The notes under the pieces: model-generated | Databases searched by the model: none | Told to the model about the DNA's origin: nothing | What the model saw: the letters and a program-made list of their open reading frames with translations, nothing else | Program-made: the position numbers and the translations under genes | Shown here: positions 34,556 to 45,303 of the stretch, one piece after another | How the letters are laid out: each line of letters opens with the position of its first letter | Position numbering within the stretch: position 1 is the first letter of the stretch | Assembly (NCBI GenBank): GCA_019054805.1 | Contig: JAHQIY010000002.1 | Location: 4,650,001 to 4,714,000, forward strand | Length of the DNA stretch: 64,000 nt | Reading direction: 5' to 3' | Source: Brachionus manjavacas | Lineage: Eukaryota > Rotifera > Eurotatoria > Ploima > Brachionidae

Positions 34556-35089
34556 GAATATCAAAAAGTCAAAATCCTTTCTCTAAATTTTGTAATTTTT
34601 CTGAATATTGTTTTATTTGGTCCTCTTCCTTCTTGTACTTTCTGAACTTTTGTTACTTAATGGTAATAAAAAAAGGTTTTTATTAATCAATATTTAACTA
34701 ATATTTTTCTAACTTCCAGTATACCTGAATCTCTAAACCAGCACTCCGCTTAAGTTTTAATATAATGATTAAAAGTACCGTTAATTACAACAAAAAGTAA
34801 AAAAAGGAACAGGGCCTAATAAATTCTAAATTACGATTATGTAAAAAAAATAAAAAAAAGAAAATGGTTTTTTAAAAGTTTAATCTCATTGTCTATCCAT
34901 GCATATTTTTACGTAATTAAAAATTAAAAGAAGTGTTAAAAGAGAAAAAAGAGGGATTAAATTTAATAACAACAAACAATACTCCTTTTTAAAATATTTT
35001 CAATTATTCAGAATATCATGTAAATTCAATTACGATTTATATTAATTTCTTATATTATTCTTAAATTTTAAGATTTTTATTTAAACATT
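34556..35089. other. Intergenic A+T-rich stretch
   Basis: Nothing recognisable. Confidence 0.35.
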
Positions 35090-35480
35090 TGAAACAAATC
35101 ATCTTGAAGTCGAGCTTTTTCAAGTTCATTGACATCTTTTCCATAAAATGGACACCATAATGCGATTGCATATTTCAAAAGAGGCCTAACTAAAGAACAA
35201 AATAGTAATTTAATAAAATTCATCGCAAGGTTTTGGATGATTTTCTAATCATTCCAAGAATACGATTTGCTTTAGCAGTTGAGCTTTTGACCTGGGCGTT
35301 CCATTTTAACTTTAATTCGCTCTGATTTATTTAGCAATTGGATTTCAAACATAGCGTACTCAAATTGTAAGCCGCAGTAAAACACTAATTTATACTTTTC
35401 AACATTTAGCTGCGTTGACAAGTCCTTTGACTATTTACAAACTTTATTAATGTCAGACTGTAAGCTAAGAATTGAATTTA
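35090..35480 (-). pseudogene. CR1/jockey-type LINE relic, RT thumb and C-terminal part
   Basis: Minus-strand translation gives LQSDINKVCK-stop-SKDLSTQLNVEKYKLV, then, after stops, LLFCSLVRPLLKYAIALWCP and FYGKDVNELEKARLQ. These correspond to the L-Q-x-D-L-N-K-L-x-x-W and LVRPLLEYA blocks of LINE reverse transcriptases. At least three stops. Confidence 0.75.
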
Positions 35481-35699
35481 GATTTTTGATTGTGGGGGTG
35501 AAGTTTGGAGCAAAAAAAAATGAAAGCAAAGCCAAAAATTTTTTAAATTAAAAAACAAATTGATAATTTTGAATTTTTTTAGCATTAAAATCAAAAACTA
35601 AAATTATTATGTCAGAAAAAAGTAAAAAAAAAAGCTTAAGATTAAGTACTGGTTCTATCAATATTCGATCTATTCTTTAAATATAAAAACAATTTTTTT

Positions 35700-36540
35700 C
35701 TTCTGTCAAAATTAAGTTAGGTTTGCCGCAAGGTTCGGTATTAGGTCCACTTCTTTTCCTCATTTTTATAAATGATTTCCCTTGTCTCTTAGGTAAATTC
35801 TTAAAGGTAAATATTTTTGGAAATTATTTTTTCCTAATAATAAATAATTACAAGAGAACATACGATTTTGTTTTTGATAATTTTTAAAGTAGAAAAATTT
35901 ATTAAAATAAAAGAATAAACAAATATCAAAATAGAAGAGAATGCTTTTATTCTGTTTATCTTGTTAAACTTGCTTTTCGTATTTCTATTATTACATCGTA
36001 TGGTGCTTTAAAACTTTTTGAGTTGTTTTGCAAAGTTTTTTGTTGTTTTTTAATTTTAGTTTTTTGATTGATTTGATGAGGTTGAATTTCGGGATCTGTT
36101 TAGCTGTCATTTTATTAAGATGTTGCTTGAAGTTTAGCTTTGGGTCTAGTGTGATACCTAGGAAGGTCGAATTTGGAACTAGTGGGATTTCTGCTGATTC
36201 TGCCTTGAGATTCATTCTAAACTTTATGTTATTATTTTCTCTAATTCCGGCCTCTGTAAAAACCGTATATTTGGTTTTAGATTCGTTGATGACAAATTTG
36301 TTCTCTTTGCAGAAAAGTACAATATTTTTAATTGCATTTTGAAGAATATTTTTGAGCTCTTTTTTGCTTTTAGTTCAAGTAGATATTTTTGGAAATGATA
36401 TACAAGTTGTAATAATTAAACTAGCTAAAAGTTATTATTTCTCAATAATTAAATTATTAAAATTTAAATTTGAAGTTGATAACTTTAATGACATTAATAA
36501 TTTTCTAGAAAACTATCGGCTATTTGCTTTTAATCATTGA
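35700..36540 (+). pseudogene. LINE RT relic interrupted by another LINE
   Basis: The plus strand reads KLGLPQGSVLGPLLFLIFI up to 35806 and resumes after 36378 with a degenerate active-site box FGNDIQVVI (F-x-D-D class) and an open frame to 36540. The break is a minus-strand insertion flanked by an 18-bp duplication. Confidence 0.7.
35825..36378 (-). mobile_element. 5'-truncated LINE insertion nested in another LINE
   Basis: Flanked by GTAAATATTTTTGGAAAT (35807-35824) and GTAGATATTTTTGGAAAT (36379-36396), a target-site duplication with one mismatch. The minus strand is open from about 36370 to 35991, with ILQNAIKNIVLFCKENKF, NESKTKYTVF and VPNSTFLGITLDPKLNFKQH. This is the connection region of jockey/CR1 reverse transcriptases (TFLGI.LD). 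Its A+T-rich tail (ATTATTTATTATTAGG on the minus strand) lies at the left boundary, as expected for target-primed insertion. Confidence 0.8.
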
Positions 36541-36724
36541 ATTCTTTATAGAATGTTATCTTTTGCTTAGAAAACGCTATTTTTCCATAATTCGCCCGAA
36601 AATTTAAGAATGAAAATAAACAAATATGACTCAAGTAATTCAAAATAAAATTTAAAGAATAGTCACAATCTGGTTGAACCAATGTCAAAAACGGCTAATG
36701 GTGAAAAAACCTTTGAATAATTTT

Positions 36725-37035
36725 CTACAAGATTGATGAATAGCTTTGTGATCAAGAGATCAGTGTTCAAGTTTGCAACATTAAAGCTCTTTATTTTTAA
36801 TATTATCGATTTGAATTTTACAGAATTTGTAAAAAAATTCAAAAAATTTAATTTAAATGTTTCAATTTTTTGCTTTATTAAATAATTTTTTCTTTTTTTT
36901 AAACAAATTTATAGAAATTTATTTTGACTTGTAATAATTATTTTATAAAATTAAATAAATGAAGTGTTAATTGATTGGCATGGACACTAGTCCGTTGATT
37001 AACCTTGAAAGTATTCTCTTAATACAAAAATTTAT
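36725..37035 (-). repeat. Interspersed repeat family R, copy 1
   Basis: The minus strand carries GGTTAATCAACGGACTAG, a CCATG segment and CACTTCATTTATTTAA, then GATCTCTTGATCACAAAGCT. The same blocks in the same order occur at 59151-59460, and the first half at 51571-51830. Confidence 0.6.
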
Positions 37036-37100
37036 TTATTTTTTTGATTTATTTTATTTTAACAAATTTTGTTTAAAAATGTCATGCTGTAATTTTTAAT

Positions 37101-37622
37101 TAGTGTTGGGATCCGTACAAGCGGACACATAACCGGACAAAATTTTCAGAAACCGTGACCGTGTCCGCATTAGCCGAACAACCTTAAAGCGGACAGTCAT
37201 TTGGCCGGTCAGCTAGGCGGTCAAATTTTTGGACCGCCAAAATAAACCGGCCAACTTTTTGGCTGGCTGTCACTAAATTTTTTGTAAAATTTTGAAAAAT
37301 AAAAAAAAATCTCAAAAAACTTTTTAAAATAAATAAAGAAAATTTTTATTTTTTTATTTTTTCATTTTATCATTTTTATTAGTTATTTTATAAAAATTAA
37401 AAACATTTTTTAGAAAAAAATATCAATTTAAGTGGCTGACCGGCAAAAATTTGGCCGTATTTTTGACCGTGTGTATTTTTTACGCCGGTTATTTGGTCCC
37501 CCGTTTTTTTTAGACCGTTTATTTTGGCGATCAAAAACATAGACCGCCTAGCGGACCGACCAAATGACCGCAAAAAACCGTCCGTGTATTGGACCGGTTT
37601 GTTTTGACCGTATCCAACCCTA
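37101..37622. mobile_element. hAT-type MITE with G+C-rich arms
   Basis: 522 bp between an identical 8-bp duplication TTTTTAAT (37093-37100 and 37623-37630), the hAT hallmark. Ends are TAGTGTTGGGATCCG and, inverted, TAGGGTTGGATACGG. Both arms are packed with CCGG/GACCG words, and inner segments pair (GGTCAGCTAGGCGGTC against GACCGCCTAGCGGACC), while the centre is A+T-rich. No coding capacity. It is inserted into or beside a minus-strand LINE relic. Confidence 0.85.
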
Positions 37623-37624
37623 TT

Positions 37625-37705
37625 TTTAATGTAGTTTTTATAAATAATGAAAAGTATCGGACCAAAAATGGATCCCTGAGTCGCTCCTTTTAATTTTTAA
37701 GAATT
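37625..37705 (-). pseudogene. LINE RT fragment (PQGS box)
   Basis: Minus strand reads KGATQGSIFGPILFIIY, matching the GVPQGS-x-LGPLLF motif of LINE reverse transcriptases. Cut at its downstream side by the hAT MITE. Confidence 0.6.
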
Positions 37706-37744
37706 TTAAGAATCTTATAAGATAACTCGTAAAATCTTATGAGA

Positions 37745-37860
37745 CTCAATCAATAGCATGCCCAATATCGCCTCTCACTACTGTAAGCTGTTCACCGACG
37801 ACACCAAACTAATTGCTACTATTAAAAAGACCTTAAAGCGATTGATTGGGTTTTAAATTT
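37745..37860 (+). pseudogene. LINE RT fragment (FxDD box)
   Basis: Plus strand reads HYCKLFTDDTKLIATI, the RT active-site box with both catalytic Asp present, ending at a stop a few codons later. Confidence 0.55.
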
Positions 37861-37900
37861 TAAATTTTAAATTTCAAGAAATTCATCGGCAACAAAAAAT

Positions 37901-38172
37901 CAGACTTGTTTTTAAATCACAAGTCTTAAGTCAAGTCAGTGACTTAAAATTTTTTTTTTTGTGAAGTTTAGTCAAGTGAACTAATTATCTGATTTTTAAA
38001 ATAAAAAATAAATATGATTTTTTATTTTAATCCAAAAAAAGCTTAGTTTTAAAATCAGAAAATTAGTTGTCTCGACTAAACTTCACTAATAAAATGAAAA
38101 AAAATTTAAGTCATAACTTTGACTTAAATTTTTCTGACTTAGACTTAAAACTGTGACTTAAAAACAAGTCTG
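37901..38172. mobile_element. hAT-like foldback MITE
   Basis: 272 bp flanked by an identical 8-bp CAAAAAAT (37893-37900, 38173-38180). Ends CAGACTTGTTTTTAAATCAC and, inverted, CAGACTTGTTTTTAAGTCAC. The arms are complementary over roughly 110 bp (for example GTGAAGTTTAGTC against GACTAAACTTCAC), so the whole element folds on itself. AAGTC/GACTT words recur. A decayed relative lies at 4229-4535. Confidence 0.85.
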
Positions 38173-41100
38173 CAAAAAATACTTATAAATCTCAGACATT
38201 TTTTTCTTATTTAAAATAAGAATTTATTCTGATAAATAAAATATTTAACTTATCAAATATGGAGTTTTTCTATCAAATTTTGGTCAAAATTTTTCTTTTA
38301 CTTTAAAAACTGCAGCCAATTTGTGAATCCAAAATTTTAATTTGACCTTTTTTGATTATGCGTCCATTTTTGAAACTTGATTAAAACTAGCGGTCTCAGT
38401 CAAAAACTGTAATCATGCTCTATTAAACTTTATTCATAAATTCTCTACTAAAACAAATTAAATTCTCACGTATTTTGAATTTTATTTCTTAGAAGAAAAA
38501 CGTCTATTTTAATTAGCTACTGGAGCGTATTTTGATTTTTGTTTGATCAACAAGGCACATTAAATGTCATCGGATCTCAATTCAGCAACAAATATTTGCC
38601 CATTATAATCACAAACAACAATGCATTTTGGTTTTAAAAAATAAATCAAGACCTAGAAATTTGTCAGGTGAAACAACTACACAAAAATATTTACAAACTT
38701 ATTGAGATTACTTTAAGCCAGCTAACAAAGTGAAAAGAAAACATCCAGTCGCGCTCTCATTAATCTCCTAAATCAGCAAAATCAAAGTGAACTAGAAAAC
38801 TTGTTTTTCTTATGATTTACCTTAAGATTAAACACACAAGTCTGTTTGGTAAGTTGGCAAAAGCACTTATTTTATTTACATTGCATTTTTTGTGTATTCC
38901 ATCGACACAAAAGGGCTTTTCCTTTGGGATTTTGAATAATTAAGCAAATAAAAAAACTCAATTTTCTCAGCTTTTCTCATTGTATTTAGTTCTTTTCGTT
39001 TTTTATAAAATCGGACTTTAATTCCATCAGGGAATGAAACGCAATTTTTCTAACAAGTGAGCGCTCATTAATTCTAATCATATACAAATCATGTCTTGAA
39101 TAAAACACGGCATAATACTTGAATCTGTCAATATTTTATTAAAACAATCTAGTTAATTATTAGAATAGTCGCACCACTTTAGATTTTAACGATTCATTCG
39201 ACTGTCATTTTCAACTTCAACTCAAGCTGTTAGATGAAATTTTCAGCAAAAAGAAATTTAAGAATTTAGAAAATTGATTTTAGCAACAAAAAAATGCTAA
39301 CTTCAATTTGAATAAAATACCAAAATTATGATATTGAATAGTCTTGAACATTTATTAATTTGTTTGAATATTTTTTAAATAGTTTAGACAAAGCTTTAGA
39401 CTGTTGGAATGGAGACTCAGTCCTTCCGATTCTAAGAGGAAATATAATAAAATTTTGATGGAGTACAATTGAAGGATTAAAATTGATTTCGAAATAAATA
39501 GATTTTTTTTCTTTTTATGGAAGTTTTTTTTTAGGAGGGTTGAATTTTTTGACAAAGACTTGACTTAATTGATATGCTTTGCAATTTTTTTTAATTTGTT
39601 TTTTGTTTAAATTTTTTTATAGAAAAGTTTTTTTTTTAATTAAAATTAAATTTCACATTCTGAATTCTAGTACGGTGTTTTTTAACTTTAAAAAATGTTT
39701 TTTTTTTTAGATAATGTGGAATTTCACTTATGAAGCAGAAAATTATTTAGCAATTTTTTGGTTTGAATTTTGTCGACTTTATTTCAATAATATTTTTCAA
39801 TTAGATAATTTTTCTAAAAACAAAAACTCAGGTTTAGTACTTTTAATTCTTAATTTTTTATTATTTTTTTTAATTAAGTTTAGTAAATAATATCAAATTG
39901 TTTTTTTACGAAAAATTATAATTAATTAACAATAAGATATCATTTTTAAAGTTTTAAATTTCATCAATTTATCCAATAAAAAATAATATTTTTTGTCTGT
40001 TAATTCACAGAATTCAGAGACTTTTCGCTTTATGGACCTGAATAGATTTTTATTAGTATCATAAAATGGGATTTTTAGCAAGGTGGTTGTTAGGCATTGT
40101 GACCCAGGTAAATTTCCTCCAAGCTTTTGAAACACTGAATTTCAGTTAAATTTTTGTAGCCTAAACGAGAACGTTAAAAGACACAATGAAGAGTGTCAAC
40201 AAGCTGTATGAATCTACTCATCATGATTTTAAGCAAACATTTTTTTTCTGAAGACTGATTTTTTGCCTAAAAACAAGTTATTAAATTTAGGCTTTTATTC
40301 AAAATCTCAGAACTCGCAAAAAAAATGAGCACTTAATTAAAATTAAAATTAAAATTAAAAGTTACACTAAATTTAATGATGAGAACATTTAGGGCATCTG
40401 AGTTCTGATATTTTTTTTTAAATATTTTTCAAAACTTACGAAAAACTTTGTCATACTACTAGAAAAAAAAGTATTTAATTTTGCAAATTTGTTCTCGCTT
40501 ATGATTTAGAAGTTATTTAATTTTTTACTTATGTTGTTAGTTAATTTAGATTTTGTTTTTTGGTTTTGGATATTTCAGATTATGAGTACCAATAAAGCTT
40601 TGTTAATTTTAACTTTAGTTGTTTCATATATCCATATAACAAATTCAAACATTTTTCTTTAATTTCTTAAAGCCTGATTATCTCATTTTTTTTAACATCG
40701 ACTTAAAGGCGTTCATTGAAACTAATAATAATAATAATAATAAAAGTGATTACCCAGTATGACTAAGCACGTTAAGCCAATCTTAACTTTTTCATTTTCT
40801 TGAACTCTAGGCTCAAAATTACACAAGTTCAAAGAACCTTTTTATTGAATTAATTTCAAATTAATTTTGCAATTAGATAATTGTTTTAAATTTTAGCTAA
40901 TTTTTCTAAAAACAAAATGTAAGTCCAGTATTTCTTAATTTTATTTAATTTTATTAGCTTCTTATTTTTAGGCAAAAAATCAGCCTACAGAAAAAAAACA
41001 AATGTGTATTTATAACCAGAGTGAGTAGATTCATCCAGCATCTAATTGAAACACAGCTTATTTATTATTAGTATTATTAAATTCAAAAATTACGCTAGAT

Positions 41101-41594
41101 TCGGCAATGACAAAAAAATTAAAAATAAATATAATTTTCTAAAAAAAAAAGATCTACATAATTTCTGTAAAATTTTTAATATTTAATTAATAAAAATAAT
41201 TTCATTTTCAATTTTTTGTGTTTGTTTATTCCTTTTTTTTTCTTGAATGGTTAAAAAATACAGATACAAGTTGCCATCATAGGAGAGAGGCCCACTGTAC
41301 CCATTACCAGCATCTCTAAAATGTAATTCTCATTTCCGCTCCGAGAGCAAATTTTAAGCTTATAAATTAAAAATTTGGATCTCTATTGATAATGTTGAAA
41401 TTTAATTATATATAATCTTTTATAATCTTAAAAATTGGGGAATTCTATTTAATTTATGAGACTAGAAATAAAAATTTGGGGTTTTTTATTCAAATTTCGA
41501 GCTAAATTTCTCATATTTTTTCTATAAATTTTTTAATTTTTATTTTATACTCATGATTCAAATGCTTAACCCTTTACGGGTCCCAGTGATGAAG
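38173..41594. other. Intergenic stretch
   Basis: A+T-rich with a less biased part at about 38520-39250 that may be regulatory. A minus-strand NHL-repeat-like fragment lies at 38560-38640 (see findings). Open frames at 39355-39555 and 39926-40135 have no support. (AAT)n at about 40728-40743. Confidence 0.35.
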
Positions 41595-41949
41595 GGGGTT
41601 GAGAAGTTCGTTTCAATTCGATCATTTTAATTCAGAAAAAATTAAGTAACTTTTTTACTAAAGGAGATAATTTGGTTCTGTAAAATGCTTAATGGTTAAG
41701 CAACTTTGCTTAAAAAAAAATAAATGTCTGCAAAAACTCTGCAATTTTCTGTATTTTGCACGCCATTAAAAAGTATTCCAATCCAGTGTGCAATTACATT
41801 GCAGAGTTTTTGCAGAAATTTATTTTTGGATTAAGCAAAGTTGCTTAACCATTAAGCACTTTACAGAACTAAATTATCTCTTTTAGTTAAAAAGGTATTT
41901 AACTTTTTCTGAATTGAAAAGATCGAATTGAAATGAACTTCACAACCCC
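41595..41949. mobile_element. MULE-like foldback MITE
   Basis: 355 bp with very long inverted arms of about 150 bp (GGGGTTGAGAAGTTCGTTTC against the complement of GAAATGAACTTCACAACCCC) around a loop of about 50 bp, flanked by identical GTGATGAAG (41586-41594 and 41950-41958). A 9-bp duplication with long terminal inverted repeats fits Mutator-like elements. The arms contain GCTTAATGGTTAAGCAACTT and CTGCAAAAACTCTGCAAT, nearly perfectly paired, so the insertion looks fairly recent. Confidence 0.85.
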
Positions 41950-42374
41950 GTGATGAAGGGCGCTAGCTACGAATATGCCAAAATTTTTCTAGGCTGCAGA
42001 TTACCAATTTTAAGCCGAAAAGGCAGGCTACTCATTAAATTAGCTTATAATTTTAGCCCGAAGTTAGGCAATTTTCTGAATCTCTTTTTTGTAAAAATAG
42101 TAATCTACGTATAAAAACTACATAAAATATGCATTCGATTTTAATGTTTTTTTATTATTTTTTGACATTATATTATTGTCGTTCAACGCTAGGGCTCAAA
42201 GAGTTAAAGGGCAAAGTGCGGTCAATATTTTTGTTCAATATCTCAAAAATTTTTCTTTTTTTTTTTTAATTTTCTGTAATACTGCACTAGTGATTTTAAA
42301 GAATGTAAAATTATTTAGCCCTTTTTTCAAAACTTTCATTTATTGCGACGATAAGATTTAACTCATTAGCATCT

Positions 42375-42830
42375 AGTATTTTTGAGTGCATTAAACAAAA
42401 CGTAACTATCTGTCCATCAAAGTCAAATAACTCTTTTGAAACAGATATTCAACTTTTGATTAACCATTTTAATGTAGATTTTCCTTCACTTTTATGTAAT
42501 ATAAGTAAGTTTAAAAAGGAGTTAAAAAGGTATTTTTTTCATCAGTGATGGCATTTCTGACTCTATCAAAATGTGTCTAGGAAACATAAGATTTAAAGAT
42601 TATCGTATATTTTTAAATGAATTAATAAGGCCTAAATGAATTTCATAACTTGAGGTCCAAAAAGTTCAATTGAAACTATCTTCCTTTTCATTTTCATACA
42701 ACTGTAATATTTTCAAATATTTTTATATAAATAAATACTTTTTTTTTTTTTTTGAACTCTTTTCTTCTAATTTTTATTTTTACTTCTCCTGAAGGAGGTT
42801 AATTAAATTCAAATAAATAAATAATTAAAT
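42375..42830 (+). pseudogene. LINE relic, C-terminus and 3' tail
   Basis: Translation gives NSFETDIQLLINHFNVDFPS, then FKKELKRYFF and a stop, resembling the last residues of jockey/CR1 pol (SFKxxLKxYL). About 260 bp further is TCCTGAAGGAGGTTAATT with CAAATAAATAAATAA (42785-42830), the stem-loop plus A-rich tail seen at other sites, which ties these tails to LINEs. Confidence 0.55.
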
Positions 42831-43438
42831 TTTAGACATAAAATGAGATCAAAATTACCTTTAAAGCTTGCTGAATATTTAAGCTGTGTGTTTCAAAAAG
42901 AAGTAAAAAATTTTGACACTTCTTGATTTATCACTTAATCAAATGGCGTGATGTAGGAAAACTGATGGTATTTTTTTGGGAATCGTCAACTCAAAGCAAT
43001 ACACAAGAAGTGAAATCACCTTTCTCGTTTCCAGTTTTAATTAAACATTTAAAAATTTTAAAAAGAAAAAGTTTTTTTATTTAAAAATTAAATAAGGAGA
43101 TCAGCCAAAGTTTGATTATCATTTGAATTTGTAAAAAATTCTATGTTAATAGTAAACTAATTAATAATAAAATTTATTAGTATTTTGTGATATAGTTGGT
43201 AATGACGATTGGACTGATGATTAGAATAAATGATTATTTTTATGATTAATGGCTTGTATGATCATAGCTATAAACAAAATTTGCTTTTGTGATTAAGATC
43301 AAGTGAAAAATCGAATAAATACACGAATTCGAACAACAACAAAAAGGATTAATTCAAACTAATTAACAAATAATTAAATTGATAAAGTTTAAAATTTAGA
43401 ACAAAATTGATATAAAAATAATCCCAACTATGTATACA

Positions 43439-43495
43439 TTTTTTTTTTGTTTTTTTTTTGTTTTTTTTTTGTTTTTTTTTTGTTTTTTTGTTTTA
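43439..43495. repeat. T(8-11)G microsatellite
   Basis: Five consecutive runs of 7-11 T each closed by a single G. Confidence 0.9.
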
Positions 43496-44764
43496 TCAAT
43501 TTCAAACCAAGCATGTAAATAGAAAACAGAGCTTGTCAAACAAAGCATCTTGTAGGACCATTTGATATCGATGAACAAATGTGAATAAGAAAAGCAACAG
43601 CGTTCACGTTCTATTTAGCTCATTCGCACCAAAGGGATTCTTCGTTCAACTTGAAAGTTTTCATTTCTCAATTTGTCGAAAAGCGGGTCTTCTTTTAATT
43701 TGCCAAATTCTTACTTGGTCCAATTTTGCTTACTCAAGTGATTATTTCTATCGAAATCCAAAACTTGAATAAACAAAACGGCTCTTTTTCTTTTCTTTTT
43801 TCTTTTCTATTTTTCTTTATTTTTCGTAAACTTTTAGTTTGTTAGTAGGGCTCACTAGTGCTTGTTTCAAGTTCGTTCAACTTGAATTGATTGATTTTAA
43901 TTTAGTTCGAATTCATATGCAAATTGAGCATTTCTTTTCAAATCTAAAAAAGAATTGCAATTAGAAACTTGTACTAGTTAATTGTATCTATTGGCTTTCA
44001 GTGTTCACAATCAAATATTAAGACTGAACTTGATTTTTGCTCGGGCCAGAACTTAATTTCATAATTTGGCTCGCGAATTGTTTAGTTTGTTAATTACTTA
44101 CAAATAAGTCTTGGATTAGCTATTTGCCATGCGCTATCGAATTCCGCTCTTTTGCTTACATAACTCTTGGTTTCATGCTGATCTGAAAATAATTAAAATA
44201 AATTAACTATATTGATCGAGTTTAATTATTTTTCCTTACAAACAAAATCACTCTATGTCAAGAAAAATAAAGTGATTTTTTGTCACTAGTTTTTAGTTGT
44301 TTTTGGCCGCCTTCAAAGTGGAAGTTGATTAAAAATGCAAAATTGGTAGCTCTATTAGGCCAAAAATCAATGTTTTTTACATTTGTTGAAAGTATGAGTT
44401 AAGAAATAATTGTTTATTTGATAAATACGAGCCATAGAAAAATTAATAGAATTCTATTATTAAATTCTCTTTTAAATTATTTTTTTTAAATTGCCTATGA
44501 GCCTCTTTTAGATTAGAAACTGCTCAAATTGACTTTTTTCAAAGTTTGATGAATGAATGGCGAATTGTTGCTCCATTTATTTTCAGAAAATAATTGAAAT
44601 TTAGACTTTATTTTTTAAATTTAAATTAAAAGAGAAAAAAAAATTTTTGGACAAAAATGCATTAACTGATTTAGATTTAATTGAGTATTTATTCAGATAT
44701 AGCCTCGGCAAGAAGCCCGAGTTCAAACGAGATAAACCCAAATAAGATACTTTTATTTGTTTAT

Positions 44765-44974
44765 TTATTTAACTTTGCGGAATTTGTTTTTGTCCGAAGC
44801 CGATGGAGTAGAAAAGCTCAATAGAGTCAAATTAGGAGCAGTAGGATGAATTACCAATTTTTTTGCTGGGTTTTTTTGAGCATTTTGATGCTTTTGTTTT
44901 TTAAAGATTCTCAAAGGATCTTTTATGTTAAGTACGGCTCTTAGTATAACTTTATCATTATGAGTAGTATCCAT
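44765..44974 (-). CDS. Uncharacterised small basic open frame
   Basis: 69 codons from ATG 44974 on the minus strand; Lys/Pro/Ser-rich with KKLVIHPTAPNLTLLSFSTP near the C-terminus and a Lys/Arg-rich end. Followed by AATAAATAAACAAATAAAAG and a small stem-loop (CTCGG..CCGAG at 44702-44719) before another AATAAATA. The product is less low-complexity than chance frames here. No family recognised; it could be a terminal exon or part of a retroelement 3' region. Confidence 0.25.
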   Translation of the reverse strand: MDTTHNDKVILRAVLNIKDPLRIFKKQKHQNAQKNPAKKLVIHPTAPNLTLLSFSTPSASDKNKFRKVK

Positions 44975-45262
44975 TAAACTTAAATTAATCTAGGATTAGT
45001 AATCGACTTGAAGTTTTGTTTGAAAATTTGATGGCTTTGATTAAACACTCTAGAAAAATATAATAATTATTAGAAAAATATAATTTCCAATATTACATTT
45101 AATTATTATAAAAATATAATATAGTTTATTTTTGTTATTTAATAATTAAGATAATTTTAAATATAAATTGAAATCATAAAAAAGAGTTTTTTTTCAAATG
45201 CAAAAAAATATAACATCTTTTTTTATTTGGAAAAAAATGGAAAATTAGATTAAAATTAGTAA

Positions 45263-45303
45263 TTTATTTCGATATTGTCGAGCTATAGCTCCTTCAAACT
45301 CAA
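45263..45303 (-). repeat. LINE 3' tail (minus strand)
   Basis: Minus strand GAAGGAGCTATAGCTCGACA followed by ATATCGAAATAAATT, a diverged copy of the tail at 22013. Confidence 0.45.

Larger units (their letters stand above)
42831..45262. other. Intergenic stretch
   Basis: A T(n)G microsatellite lies at 43439-43495. The part 43200-44450 is less A+T-biased than its surroundings and lacks coding features; it may be regulatory. The frame at 43581-43772 is not convincing. Confidence 0.35.

Noticed and set aside
36028-36342. 104-codon plus-strand open frame
   Set aside because: It is the antisense shadow of a minus-strand LINE reverse-transcriptase fragment.
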